Shown here: one piece after another, positions 1 to 7,955 of the stretch | Layout: each line of letters begins with the position of its first letter | Numbering within the stretch: position 1 is the stretch's first letter | From: Succinivibrionaceae bacterium UBA3769 | GTDB taxonomy: Bacteria; Pseudomonadota; Gammaproteobacteria; Enterobacterales; Succinivibrionaceae | Reading direction: 5' to 3' | Length of the DNA: 12,867 nucleotides | NCBI GenBank assembly: GCA_002372325.1 | Contig: DFFT01000121.1 | Location: forward strand, 1 to 12,867 | Notes under the pieces: generated by a model | Seen by the model: the letters and a program-made list of their open reading frames with translations, nothing else | What the model was told of the DNA's origin: nothing | The model's database searches: none | Program-made: the position numbers and the translations under genes

Positions 1-2
1 AG

Positions 3-1202
3 ATCCGCATAAACGGGGTTTCCCGCGCCATCAGAGCCAAGGTCACCGCCCGGGAGCAGGTTATTCAGGATTTTCTGAACGATGCCGGAGAGGCTCAGTT
101 TGATGAGATGTACTCCGGTATTCGCTTTTCCATGGAAAACTGCATCCCTGCAGATGTGTTTTCGGCAGCGGCGGACGGCAATGCCGAGTGGCGGGATCGG
201 GCCATCCGGCACTATCTCTCCCAGTTTGATATCAGAAAGCGGGATCAGTCCTATGTGCTAAGCTCCTACCGGGAGCTCCGCACCTCCAAAACCGGTTTCG
301 GCTATCTCAAATATATTAACGAGGTGCAGAAGAATCCCGCTTTGGCCCGTTTGCTGGACGAGATGGGGCGCAGTCTTGCCCTGGATGAGGTGTTCCGGGA
401 GGATAACGAGGAGCTTCGGAAGCGTCTCCGGGAAGTCCGGGGCCATCGGGTGCGTCCCATGGCTGACAGCCTTAACGGCATCAGAATGGATAACTACATT
501 CCCTATGTGCTGCCCGAGGAGTTTGTGAAGCTCACGGATCCGGATCTGGAGCCCCTGTTTGACATTCATTATCTGGAACGCGCTCTCCTGTCCTTTGACT
601 TTAACCGGATGACAGGCGTCTTTAAGGATGTGCCCGATTACGGGGCCGGAGCCGGGAAAGGCAAGGGCCGGGGCCCTCTTATTATCTGCGTGGATACCAG
701 CGCCTCCATGAAGGGCCGGAATGAGAATCTTTCCAAGGCGGTGGCTCTCATGGCGGCTCTCCGCTGTCTGGAAAACCGCCGGCCGTGCTTTTTGATAAAC
801 TTTTCGATAAAGACGGTTTCTCTTCGCATCTCCCCCGATCGCAAGGCCGAGGCCCTCGGCAATCTCAGCGATTTTCTTTCCAAATCCTTCCATGGCGGCA
901 CCAGCATTGATGAAATGATCCGGTACTCCATGGATATCGTATCCCGGGAGGATTCCTTCAAAAGGGCGGATCTCCTTTGTCTCACCGACGGACAGCTCTC
1001 ATACAGCAATGATACCGCCGCCCGCATTGCCGAGATCCGGAAAGCCTACGGAGTGCGTTTCTTTGAGCTTATTTTCGGGTTCTCGGGCCTCGGTAATTCC
1101 GGCGTATTCGATGCGGTTTACGAGTACACCATGAGGGGTATTAGGAGGTTCCGCATGGGGGCTCAGGAATCCGAGATCCTGTACGGGACGCCGCTTAAGT
1201 GA
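3..1202 (+). CDS. ViaA-like VWA domain protein (5' partial)
   Basis: The reading frame is open to the window edge, so the start is missing and 399 residues are visible; the first internal ATG (108) is unlikely to be the real start because in-frame coding continues upstream. The C-terminal half is a von Willebrand A domain with a complete MIDAS metal site: DTSAS at 693-707, the Thr of GGTS at 900-902, and the Asp of TDG at 987-989. The order of segments before it (a GYLKYINEVQKNPALARLL helix, a PEEF segment, then GPLIICVDTSASM and LENRRPCFLINFS) closely follows Escherichia coli ViaA as I recall it. ViaA binds and stimulates the MoxR-type AAA+ ATPase RavA, linked to respiratory complexes and aminoglycoside sensitivity. 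Inference: a MoxR/RavA-type ATPase gene lies just upstream, outside the window. Codon use and GC match the CRISPR operon, not the AT-rich genes that follow. Alternative: another CoxE-like VWA protein in a MoxR-VWA pair. Confidence 0.8.
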   Translation: MRINGVSRAIRAKVTAREQVIQDFLNDAGEAQFDEMYSGIRFSMENCIPADVFSAAADGNAEWRDRAIRHYLSQFDIRKRDQSYVLSSYRELRTSKTGFGYLKYINEVQKNPALARLLDEMGRSLALDEVFREDNEELRKRLREVRGHRVRPMADSLNGIRMDNYIPYVLPEEFVKLTDPDLEPLFDIHYLERALLSFDFNRMTGVFKDVPDYGAGAGKGKGRGPLIICVDTSASMKGRNENLSKAVALMAALRCLENRRPCFLINFSIKTVSLRISPDRKAEALGNLSDFLSKSFHGGTSIDEMIRYSMDIVSREDSFKRADLLCLTDGQLSYSNDTAARIAEIRKAYGVRFFELIFGFSGLGNSGVFDAVYEYTMRGIRRFRMGAQESEILYGTPLK

Positions 1203-1429
1203 GGTTCTGTCGGCAGTGCCTAAATCATAGCTAAAGCGTTTAATGGCAAAGCTAAGAAAAAGCTGTGTCAATCATGACGTACAGGCTTCGCCTTCAGTAA
1301 TTACTTGTGTAAATCTAATTTGAATTCTCAGATATGATGAACTATGTGGCTGAATGAAAGTCATAGAGTGTCCGTAATGGCTTAGAGCATCGCAACCGTG
1401 TCAGATTATAAAGTAATTCAGGTGATGAA
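1203..1429 (+). other. Intergenic region before the DUF262 operon
   Basis: This 227-bp gap contains the shift from GC-rich to AT-rich DNA, at roughly 1295. A short hairpin, AGGC-TTC-GCCT (1283-1293), follows the VWA gene but lacks a T-tract, so it is not a convincing terminator. Two weak -10-like hexamers occur on the + strand, TATGAT (1333-1338) and TATAAA (1407-1412); neither has a good -35 box at normal spacing. The DUF262 promoter must lie here or upstream, but I cannot place it. The ribosome binding sequence CAGGTGA (1419-1425) serves the ATG at 1430. No small gene is evident. Confidence 0.5.
1296..1305. repeat. 10-bp perfect palindrome at the composition boundary
   Basis: AGTAATTACT is self-complementary over all ten bases and sits where GC content falls. 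It could be an operator for the DUF262 operon, a remnant of the insertion junction, or chance in AT-rich DNA. No second copy was noticed. Confidence 0.25.
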
Positions 1430-2995
1430 ATGGAATCCGTAACCCCAAAAGACAATCATCAGCTTGTTTTAGGAATTGCCAGCATAGGTGATTTATTGTT
1501 TCGAAACAGACTTTCAGAATCAAATAGTCATGAAAATGAGCAGATTAAATTGGCAATTCCTGATTACCAAAGACCTTATAAATGGACTGCTGGCAATGTT
1601 ATGACGCTTCTTGATGACATTGAAGAGGCTAAAGCTAACCAGAAAGCGGTTTACAGAGTTGGTACCTTGATTTTGGAAAAATGTATAAATCAGGACAATA
1701 AGTTTGATTTTAATATTGTTGATGGACAACAGCGTATTATAACATTTTTTCTTATTTTAAAGGTGTTTATAGATGAGTACCGTGATCAGTTGTTAGGTGA
1801 TGATTTTTATGAATATTTTGATAATTTTTATAAAAATCTTAAACAAATCCAATTTCCGAATAATGATTTATATAAGAACAATATTCGTCAAAACTTCCTG
1901 GTAATTGAAAGGTTTGTTAAAACACACAATCAAGACTATTCAGTTTTTTTTAAATATATCTGTAATAGATGTGAGATGATTGTGGTTATAACTTCGAACA
2001 CTTCAGATGCCTTTCGATTATTTGATTCCCAGAATTCGCGAGGTAAGAAGTTATATCCTCATGACTTGCTTAAAGCTTACCATCTGCGTGAAATGAAGAT
2101 CAAAAATGATGATGAGGAACTCAAAGAAACAGTACAAACAGTAGAAACGTGGGAAAATTGCCCGCAAGACGACCTCGCTGAAATGTTTGGAGAATATCTT
2201 TACAGACTAAAGGAGTGGATGAACGGCAATAAAGCATCTCAGTTAACTGAAAAAAATCTCTATCTGTTTAAGGGGGTATCAGTAAGTGATTGTTACCCCT
2301 ATGCGCAGTTTTACAGAAGGACGTATTATAATAAAACAGGAATGGAAAAAGAAAACAAAAACAATTCGCATTATTTTCAGTTGAATGCTCCGGTTATTGC
2401 AGGTAAACCGTTTTTTGAATATACCAGGCATTATTTTGATTTGTTGAATAAAATTAATGATGATACGAGTGATAAAGACAAAGATAAAAATAAAGAAAAT
2501 GAAGTTAATTTTATTGATGAAAAAATAGCTAATGTGATTAAAGGAAAACATTTGAAAAAAGGAACTGGTAATCTGATAACTCGATTAATGTTTCGCGCAG
2601 CGGTGCTGCTTTATGTAGACAGATTCTGTAATGCCGGAAATCTTGATATGATGGATGACAGAGACAAAGAGTGGCTGAATAGATTTGTATTATTGTCGTT
2701 TATTTGGGCTTATTCCCTGAGAGCTCAGTATAAGCATGTGGGCTGGCGGGAAGCGCAGAATTATATTATGGGTACTCCATCGGCTCAAGGAACAGTAAAC
2801 AGTTTTAATATTTTTAAAATAATATCAGATGCTCTTTCGCCGAAACTTTTATTGCACAGAATGTCAGAACTGTTGGTTCCATTGCCTCTGAACACCTTTG
2901 ATGGTAATAAGATTCCGGAAGGAATAAAAGATGTTAATAACAAAATGCACTATCTTTCATTGTTTCAGGATAACGGATACTTGTCGGATAAGTGA
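1430..2995 (+). CDS. DUF262 protein (GmrS-like, no HNH domain)
   Basis: A 521-residue protein with a typical DUF262 N-terminus: IPDYQRPYKW at residues 43-52, then a spaced VGTLILEK segment and the signature DGQQR at 98-102. A second conserved DUF262 block, FDSQNSRGKKLYPHDLLKAY, begins at residue 198. DUF262 is a ParB/sulfiredoxin-like fold; in GmrSD-type enzymes it is tied to NTP hydrolysis and control of a DUF1524 nuclease. After residue 230 the protein is mostly helical, with a lysine/aspartate-rich linker near 340-360, and no H-N-H motif is present up to its C-terminus. It therefore cannot supply the nuclease itself. The start follows CAGGTGA by a few bases. The next gene begins 9 bp after the stop and encodes DUF262 with a nuclease part, so the two very likely act together. 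Function beyond family level is inference. Confidence 0.85.
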   Translation: MESVTPKDNHQLVLGIASIGDLLFRNRLSESNSHENEQIKLAIPDYQRPYKWTAGNVMTLLDDIEEAKANQKAVYRVGTLILEKCINQDNKFDFNIVDGQQRIITFFLILKVFIDEYRDQLLGDDFYEYFDNFYKNLKQIQFPNNDLYKNNIRQNFLVIERFVKTHNQDYSVFFKYICNRCEMIVVITSNTSDAFRLFDSQNSRGKKLYPHDLLKAYHLREMKIKNDDEELKETVQTVETWENCPQDDLAEMFGEYLYRLKEWMNGNKASQLTEKNLYLFKGVSVSDCYPYAQFYRRTYYNKTGMEKENKNNSHYFQLNAPVIAGKPFFEYTRHYFDLLNKINDDTSDKDKDKNKENEVNFIDEKIANVIKGKHLKKGTGNLITRLMFRAAVLLYVDRFCNAGNLDMMDDRDKEWLNRFVLLSFIWAYSLRAQYKHVGWREAQNYIMGTPSAQGTVNSFNIFKIISDALSPKLLLHRMSELLVPLPLNTFDGNKIPEGIKDVNNKMHYLSLFQDNGYLSDK

Positions 2996-3004
2996 GGTGT
3001 AATA

Positions 3005-5230
3005 ATGAGTAACGATGCAGTTCCTCTTAAAGAAATCTCAATAAAAGATTTGTTCCTGGATAAGGAATTTAATTTTAAAATACCTGTTTACCAGAGAAAT
3101 TATGCATGGAAAAAAGATGAAATTAAGACTTTGATAAACGATATCAGAGATGTTTTTTCAGATCATGGGCATCCAATATATTATATAGGAACGCTGGTAA
3201 CCAGCAGGAAGGATGATGACTGTTTTGAAATAATTGACGGTCAGCAAAGACTTACTACCATTAGACTGATACTGGCTGCATTATTAGAGCTTGGTGAATT
3301 AAAAGGATTATCTGTAAAGAGTTCGCTTTCATTCGAGGCAAGAACAGCATCAACTAATGCAATGAAGGCACTTCCTGAAAACTCAGGTGATACATTCAGC
3401 TTTAATCATAAATCTAAAGAACCTGAAGGGCCTAAAGAACCAGTAGAACAGTCTATCTGTGATGGCTATAAAATAGCAAAACAGCAAATTACGAAACTAT
3501 TGGATAGCCTTGATAAAGAAAAATTACCATTTATTGAGTTTTTCTTGAATAATGTTCATGTGATTCATTATCAGATACTGCAAAATGTCGATCTTAATCA
3601 CTTTTTCGAAACAATGAATTCAAGAGGCGAACAGCTGGAGCAGCATGAAATTGTTAAGGCAATGGTTTTAGGATGCTTGCAGGATGATTATAATCTGAGA
3701 AAATTAGCAAATTACATATGGGACGGATGTTTTGAAATGAATTCCTATATTCAAAACAATCTTTCAAAAATTAAACTTGATGATAAAGTAACTTTAGCTT
3801 CGAGGTTATTTGGAGATTCATATGATTCGCTTTTTAAGGATGGTACTATTGATAAACTGTCAATAACTTTTTCTGGAAGTGATAACACATCTGACGAACA
3901 GAAAATCGGTTTTTTGGAAATCTTAGATGATAAAAATGCTGAAATAGCCGCTCAAAAAAATAATGATGATGAAAACAATGGGGAGTTTTTGCCGATAATT
4001 GATTTTCCTAATTTTTTGCTTATTGTTTTAAAAATCACCTGCTCGTCAGACGTAATTGCTCAGGATGATAAAAATAAAATAACTCTTGATGATAAAAAGC
4101 TAATCACTTATTTTAAACTTTATTTAAAGGGAGAGTTTGATAAAGAATCTAAAAATCCTAAAGAACGTGCGGTTTTATTTATAACAAACCTGCTTAAGGC
4201 CAGATTTTTTCTTGATAACTATACTGTACATCATTCATTGCATCTGGAAGAGAAAAATTCTCCACCTTGGAAGCTGCAGGTGCTGAAAGAGGTAGAAGAT
4301 AATAAACAAAGAAAATCGAAAAGACCTTTCAATCTTTTTGATGAAAATCAAAAACCGAAACAGGATGAACTTGTTCAATTGCTTTCAATGTTTGAGGTGA
4401 CATATTCATCAAAATCAGGGAAGAATTATCTTTTTTACATACTTAAATTTTTGTTAAGTAAAAAAACACGTTTACTGTCTTGTGAAGATATAAGAGATAA
4501 ATATTTTAACTTTGTTAAGAACCTTGCCTTCTATTATTTGAACTTCGTATATTTTGGGTATGTGATTGGTGATAATGCTTCCCAGCAGAGTAAGGTTAAA
4601 TTTGATAAAAATTATTTCGATAATAAGATTTTGGCCGATGCTGATGTTTTTGACGACCTTTCTGATGATGATTTTTTATCTAATCAGAAATATTCAAATT
4701 CAAAAATAAAGGAAGGTTGCTTAAAATTAAATGTGTTTGGTGATGTGGAAAATCAGAGGGCTCAGGATATTTCTTTATTCATTTTTAACTATTTGGATTA
4801 TAAGTTATGGAAGGTGTATTTTGAAAAGTTTAAGGGCGTATCAGACAGTACAGACAAGCAGAAACAGTCTTTGGTGGTATTTGGGTGTGAGAAATTAAAT
4901 TTTTCTAATTTTGAAGGTTTCTATTTTTCAAGTACGAGAGGCAGTCTTGAACATTATTTGCCTCAGACTTATGATGATCTTCAAGATCCTAAATATGATA
5001 TTCATATTAATTGCCTCGGTAACTATGCAATGATTGGAAGTGAAGCCAATAGTTCTGGTTCTAACTGTGATCCTCTATTAAAAGTTGAAATATATAATAA
5101 GCACTATTCAGTTAGTACTTCATCTTTAAAATTCATAATAATGATGAAGATATGTGAAAATGCAAGAGGATGGGGTGTTGATCAAATTAGAGATCATCAG
5201 GAGCGCATGATTAATATTTTATTTGATTAA
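3005..5230 (+). CDS. DUF262-DUF1524 (HNH) nuclease, GmrSD/BrxU-like
   Basis: A 741-residue protein with both halves of a GmrSD-type enzyme. The N-terminal DUF262 domain has IPVYQRNYAW (26-35), DGQQR (78-82) and a block starting HFFETMNSRGEQLEQHEIVKA at 199. A long helical, charged middle (about 220-640) follows. The C-terminus matches DUF1524: LEHYLPQ with H650, LGN with N673, then an NSSGSN segment (682-687) and a final W...I..H..R helix. These correspond to the His-Me finger/HNH residues, although the usual I-E-H-I-x-P-Q is here L-E-H-Y-L-P-Q. Related enzymes (GmrSD, BrxU, the Ssp nuclease SspE) restrict phage DNA according to its modification. The start follows GAGGTG at about 8 bp. The gene shares the low GC of its upstream partner and is probably co-transcribed. 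Substrate (modified phage DNA, host phosphorothioate or another cue) cannot be read from sequence; no modification genes are in the window. Confidence 0.85.
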   Translation: MSNDAVPLKEISIKDLFLDKEFNFKIPVYQRNYAWKKDEIKTLINDIRDVFSDHGHPIYYIGTLVTSRKDDDCFEIIDGQQRLTTIRLILAALLELGELKGLSVKSSLSFEARTASTNAMKALPENSGDTFSFNHKSKEPEGPKEPVEQSICDGYKIAKQQITKLLDSLDKEKLPFIEFFLNNVHVIHYQILQNVDLNHFFETMNSRGEQLEQHEIVKAMVLGCLQDDYNLRKLANYIWDGCFEMNSYIQNNLSKIKLDDKVTLASRLFGDSYDSLFKDGTIDKLSITFSGSDNTSDEQKIGFLEILDDKNAEIAAQKNNDDENNGEFLPIIDFPNFLLIVLKITCSSDVIAQDDKNKITLDDKKLITYFKLYLKGEFDKESKNPKERAVLFITNLLKARFFLDNYTVHHSLHLEEKNSPPWKLQVLKEVEDNKQRKSKRPFNLFDENQKPKQDELVQLLSMFEVTYSSKSGKNYLFYILKFLLSKKTRLLSCEDIRDKYFNFVKNLAFYYLNFVYFGYVIGDNASQQSKVKFDKNYFDNKILADADVFDDLSDDDFLSNQKYSNSKIKEGCLKLNVFGDVENQRAQDISLFIFNYLDYKLWKVYFEKFKGVSDSTDKQKQSLVVFGCEKLNFSNFEGFYFSSTRGSLEHYLPQTYDDLQDPKYDIHINCLGNYAMIGSEANSSGSNCDPLLKVEIYNKHYSVSTSSLKFIIMMKICENARGWGVDQIRDHQERMINILFD

Positions 5231-5340
5231 TGTTCAATTAATTAACTTGTTGAAGAACGAGTTATCCAAAAAATCGAAATTATGAAATGTTAATAATTAG
5301 TTAATCCAAAACAACAGTTTTGACTTTATGTTGGTCTGTA

Positions 5341-5400
5341 TTATTCAGGTTGATATTTTTAGGTTTACTACTCTTTTAACTGAAATATGTTCCTGAATAA
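5341..5400. repeat. 9-bp inverted repeat pair, TTATTCAGG / CCTGAATAA
   Basis: TTATTCAGG at 5341-5349 is the exact reverse complement of CCTGAATAA at 5392-5400, with 42 bp between. The right arm abuts the terminator stem and overlaps the A-run that forms its T-tract on the - strand. It may mark the right edge of the acquired segment, form a long cruciform, or be chance in AT-rich DNA. Confidence 0.3.
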
Positions 5401-5426
5401 AAAAGCCGGTGATGAGCACCGGCTTT
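5396..5426 (-). terminator. Intrinsic terminator of the CRISPR III-D operon
   Basis: A perfect 10-bp stem, AAAGCCGGTG (5402-5411) and CACCGGCTTT (5417-5426), encloses a 5-base loop. Read on the - strand it is followed by TTTTTTATT, a good T-tract, and starts about 21 bp after the TAA stop at 5448. On the + strand the stem is followed by GCTTGTT, so it could also act weakly on transcription leaving the DUF262 genes. Confidence 0.9.
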
Positions 5427-5447
5427 GCTTGTTATCTGTTACTCCAC

Positions 5448-7955
5448 TTAACTTGCCTGCCTAAGGGCTTTTAGCACCTCCGGAAGTCCCTTTTTGCCCT
5501 TGTTCTTCTTAACATAGGCATCGATCTCCTTCAGAGTATCAGCATTTCCGGAAAGCACCTTATAGACCTCTTCGGCGCATTTTTTCAGGGCATCAGCATC
5601 GCTCTCATAGGACTTGTTAATCTGTTTTAACAGCTTGTTGACATTGGAGCAGTTCCACTCGGCGGCAATCTTGCCGGTGGCCAGATCTTTGTCAAAAGTG
5701 TCCTTAATGGTGGCATTGACGAGAGCCAAAGCACTGAGGTACGCATGGTTTCCTGCATCCAGATGCTGCTGATACTCTGAGCCGAGAGCCTTATTTTTAG
5801 CTTCCTTTTCGGCCTGATCCTTAGCTTCCTTTTCGGCCTTTTCCTTCGCTTCGGCTGCTGCCTTCTGAGCTTCCTGGATGAGCTCCTCCTTTTCCTGCTT
5901 CACAAGAGCCAGACCTTGCGCAAGTTTGTCCTTTTCGATCTTGAAGACTTCACAGGCCGGGCCTGTTTGTTTGCCGTTTCCATAGCCGGGATGATTGGCG
6001 TTAGCAGTATTGGTGTAGTCCTGATGAATACTCTTAAACTCATCTGGGAATTCGTTATAAACCTTACCGGAGTCGCAGTTGGCGTCGATTTTGGCCTTAT
6101 CCAGAAAGAAGGTGATGATCTTGGATTTCCGCCATTCGCCAAGCTGTTTTTTGCCCCGGAACGGATACTCTAAATTCATCATGGCTTCAAAACGTTCCAG
6201 ACATTTAAGTATCAGGTTTTCCTTTGAGCACTTCTGCTTGTTTCCCCGGATGTCTGTACCCAGATCAATTTCTCCGTCCTTTATGAGGTATAGCGGCAGG
6301 TTTATGCTCTCGGGAGTTACGTTAAGCTTTACGGCACCGGCTCCCATGGGACGGGCATGACCGAGAGAGTGGTAAAACGGCGAGGAGGCTACTTCCGTGC
6401 CTTTGCCATGAGTCATGACCCAGAGCAGGGCTCCCAGTTCCTCCGGCTTCAGATTATGAAAGACCACGGAGCCATGGAATTTTGACTTAGGCCCCACAAA
6501 CTCGGCTGCGCTTCGGACATCAGTATTATCATTGGGGAATTTCGGATCGGCCATTTTGAAATCCTTACGAATTTTGTAGACCTTTCTTCCGGCAACGATG
6601 CTGCCATCGTTGTATTCCTCCTTGAAGTCGAATTTGCCCAAATAGGCGGGAGAGAACGTGGATTTCGGTTCCCCCAGAATGTAGGTGTGAGTCTTTGTGG
6701 GATACTTCTGTTCGGCGATGAGATCCGAGAAGCCGATTCTGCTCCCGGAGCCCTCGGTACCGGTAATATAGCCGAACATGGTATCTGCGAGATCCCGGAT
6801 ATTTGCCGTATCATTCTGCACATCCCGGATCATGTCCATCACAGATTTCAGACGCACATGGCGCGCAACCTGACAGAAGCCCAGAGCACTCCTCTGGCAG
6901 TCAGTATTATGTTCCAGCAGCCAGACCGGGAAGCCGAACACGGGATGCTGCCGGCTTACGTTGTAATCGAAAAGATTCTGATCTTTGGCTCCGGCGTCAT
7001 CAGCCTTCACGGCAGGGAGCGATGCATTGAGCTCCTTGATGAGCCAGTCATCCAGAAGTTTCCAGTTTTCATACCTTTCGGCAACGGCCTTATCGTTTAC
7101 ATAGAAGAAGTAATCAGTATAACGATTTGCCTTTATTGGTTTGCCTTCTTTGGTCTTGCCGTTATTGGAAATGTTCTTGTTCATAAACAGGAACATGCCG
7201 GGACAGGTGTGCTTCTGGTCCTCTTTAAGTTTGACGGAAGTTACCTCGTTCCATGTGGTATATCTGCGTTCACTGGGAGACTTCTTCTCCTGTTCAGCCG
7301 ATAACCCTTTCTTCGGTTCCAGAGCGGCATATAAAAGCGGCATCGGATCGCGGTCGCTGAGGCCATGCTTTCTGGCGAGAGCCCGGTGCTTTTCCTGAGC
7401 GGTCATTCCCTTGGCTTGATTGGGTGAGATACCCAGAATGTTTCCTAGGCTGTCAGCGCTGACGCAAGCGGTTACCGGCTTGTTGGCGGGGATAGCTACG
7501 GCTTCCAGATACTGCCAGTTGCCCGGAACCCGGGGATCCGGCCGTACGAATATCGGGGTCAGCTTATAGTCGGCGTTTTCGGATTTTACCTCGCCGATGG
7601 AAAGCCTGATGGCATGCCGGAGATCCCGGACGCACTGCATTTTGCCGAAGCCGACAATTTCCAGGGCGTTTCTGAGCATGCCCTTGACGGACGATCCCGG
7701 AATCACCTGCCTGCCGCTTCCGTCATGCTCCCAGAGCAGAGTTTTTACAGACTCGCCTTTGTCATTTTTTTTGGTGGCGGTGTCATGACCTACGCAAAGG
7801 GGAGAGTAGTTCACAAGCTCATAGTCAATGCGACCGGAAATGCCGTCCCGGAAGGGCACATCATGAGTGACGTCATCGGCCCAGTCCGGAGAGAATACCC
7901 AGGATGAAACGGGAACGAAGTCATAGGGGGTAACGATTTTGGTGAAATTAGCCAT
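5448..7955 (-). CDS. TIGR03986-type RAMP protein (Cas7 with insertion) with coiled-coil tail
   Basis: An 835-residue RAMP protein, last gene of the operon. Its N-terminus fits the TIGR03986 family found in type III-D modules: TPYDFVPVS near residue 9, RIDYELVNYSPLCVG (42-56), and the Cas7 motif IPGSSVKGMLR (85-95). A large insertion follows (about 105-390), then MFGYITGTEGSGSRIGFSDL (393-412), and a Gly-rich RNA-contact loop region HSLGHARPMGAGAVKL (529-544). In the III-D complex this subunit would be one Cas7 protomer of the backbone binding crRNA. I see no Asp at the position of the Csm3 catalytic residue before IPGS. Residues 600-835 look like an extension beyond the RAMP fold: a charged coiled coil (about 670-724) containing a tandem octapeptide, then a helical domain. 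The start at 7955 has GGAGG at 7962-7966 and overlaps the preceding gene by 8 bp. Confidence 0.85.
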   Translation of the reverse strand: MANFTKIVTPYDFVPVSSWVFSPDWADDVTHDVPFRDGISGRIDYELVNYSPLCVGHDTATKKNDKGESVKTLLWEHDGSGRQVIPGSSVKGMLRNALEIVGFGKMQCVRDLRHAIRLSIGEVKSENADYKLTPIFVRPDPRVPGNWQYLEAVAIPANKPVTACVSADSLGNILGISPNQAKGMTAQEKHRALARKHGLSDRDPMPLLYAALEPKKGLSAEQEKKSPSERRYTTWNEVTSVKLKEDQKHTCPGMFLFMNKNISNNGKTKEGKPIKANRYTDYFFYVNDKAVAERYENWKLLDDWLIKELNASLPAVKADDAGAKDQNLFDYNVSRQHPVFGFPVWLLEHNTDCQRSALGFCQVARHVRLKSVMDMIRDVQNDTANIRDLADTMFGYITGTEGSGSRIGFSDLIAEQKYPTKTHTYILGEPKSTFSPAYLGKFDFKEEYNDGSIVAGRKVYKIRKDFKMADPKFPNDNTDVRSAAEFVGPKSKFHGSVVFHNLKPEELGALLWVMTHGKGTEVASSPFYHSLGHARPMGAGAVKLNVTPESINLPLYLIKDGEIDLGTDIRGNKQKCSKENLILKCLERFEAMMNLEYPFRGKKQLGEWRKSKIITFFLDKAKIDANCDSGKVYNEFPDEFKSIHQDYTNTANANHPGYGNGKQTGPACEVFKIEKDKLAQGLALVKQEKEELIQEAQKAAAEAKEKAEKEAKDQAEKEAKNKALGSEYQQHLDAGNHAYLSALALVNATIKDTFDKDLATGKIAAEWNCSNVNKLLKQINKSYESDADALKKCAEEVYKVLSGNADTLKEIDAYVKKNKGKKGLPEVLKALRQAS
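5797..5844 (-). repeat. 24-bp tandem duplication inside the coiled-coil region
   Basis: Two adjacent 24-bp units, 5797-5820 and 5821-5844, share their first 19 bases exactly and differ only near the end. A third, diverged unit follows at 5845-5868. Because 24 is a multiple of three, each unit encodes an octapeptide of the form (E/D)(K/Q)AEKEAK, lengthening the coiled coil in register with roughly two helix turns. The near identity at the DNA level suggests recent duplication, and copy number could vary among strains. Confidence 0.85.

Larger units (their letters stand above)
1295..5395. other. AT-rich acquired segment carrying the DUF262 gene pair
   Basis: Base composition drops sharply inside this stretch: 18 of 60 bases are G/C in 1741-1800, against 40 of 60 in 421-480 and 34 of 60 in 8641-8700. 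CCGG, very common on both sides, is rare inside (seen only near 2388, 2634 and 2914). The segment lies between the 3' end of the VWA gene and the 3' end of the convergent CRISPR operon, a position where insertion breaks neither unit. No transposase, integrase, tRNA or clear flanking duplication is visible, so the route of entry is unknown. Edges are approximate and based on composition only. Confidence 0.65.
5231..5447. other. Convergent intergenic region
   Basis: AT-rich gap of 217 bp between the end of the DUF262 operon and the end of the CRISPR operon. AACTTGTT-GAAG-AACGAGTT (5244-5263) can form an 8-bp stem with one T-G pair just after the nuclease gene but is not followed by a T-tract, so it is only a weak terminator candidate for the + strand. 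A 9-bp inverted repeat (5341-5349 and 5392-5400) and a strong terminator (about 5396-5426) lie at the right end. No coding sequence is supported. Confidence 0.5.

Noticed and set aside
258..893. 211-codon - strand open frame within the VWA gene
   Set aside because: The + strand encodes an intact MIDAS domain with ViaA order; the antisense frame has no recognisable feature.
1305..1338. TTGTGT ... TATGAT as a sigma-70 promoter for the DUF262 operon
   Set aside because: Spacing is 22 bp, too long, and no extended -10 TG is present.
5244..5263. 8-bp stem-loop after the DUF262 nuclease gene as an intrinsic terminator
   Set aside because: It is AT-rich and has no T-tract on the + strand, so it is not convincing.
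6687..7304. 205-codon + strand open frame opposite the Cas7-insertion gene
   Set aside because: It is antisense to a well-supported RAMP gene, has no family resemblance, and similar antisense frames occur throughout this GC-rich operon.
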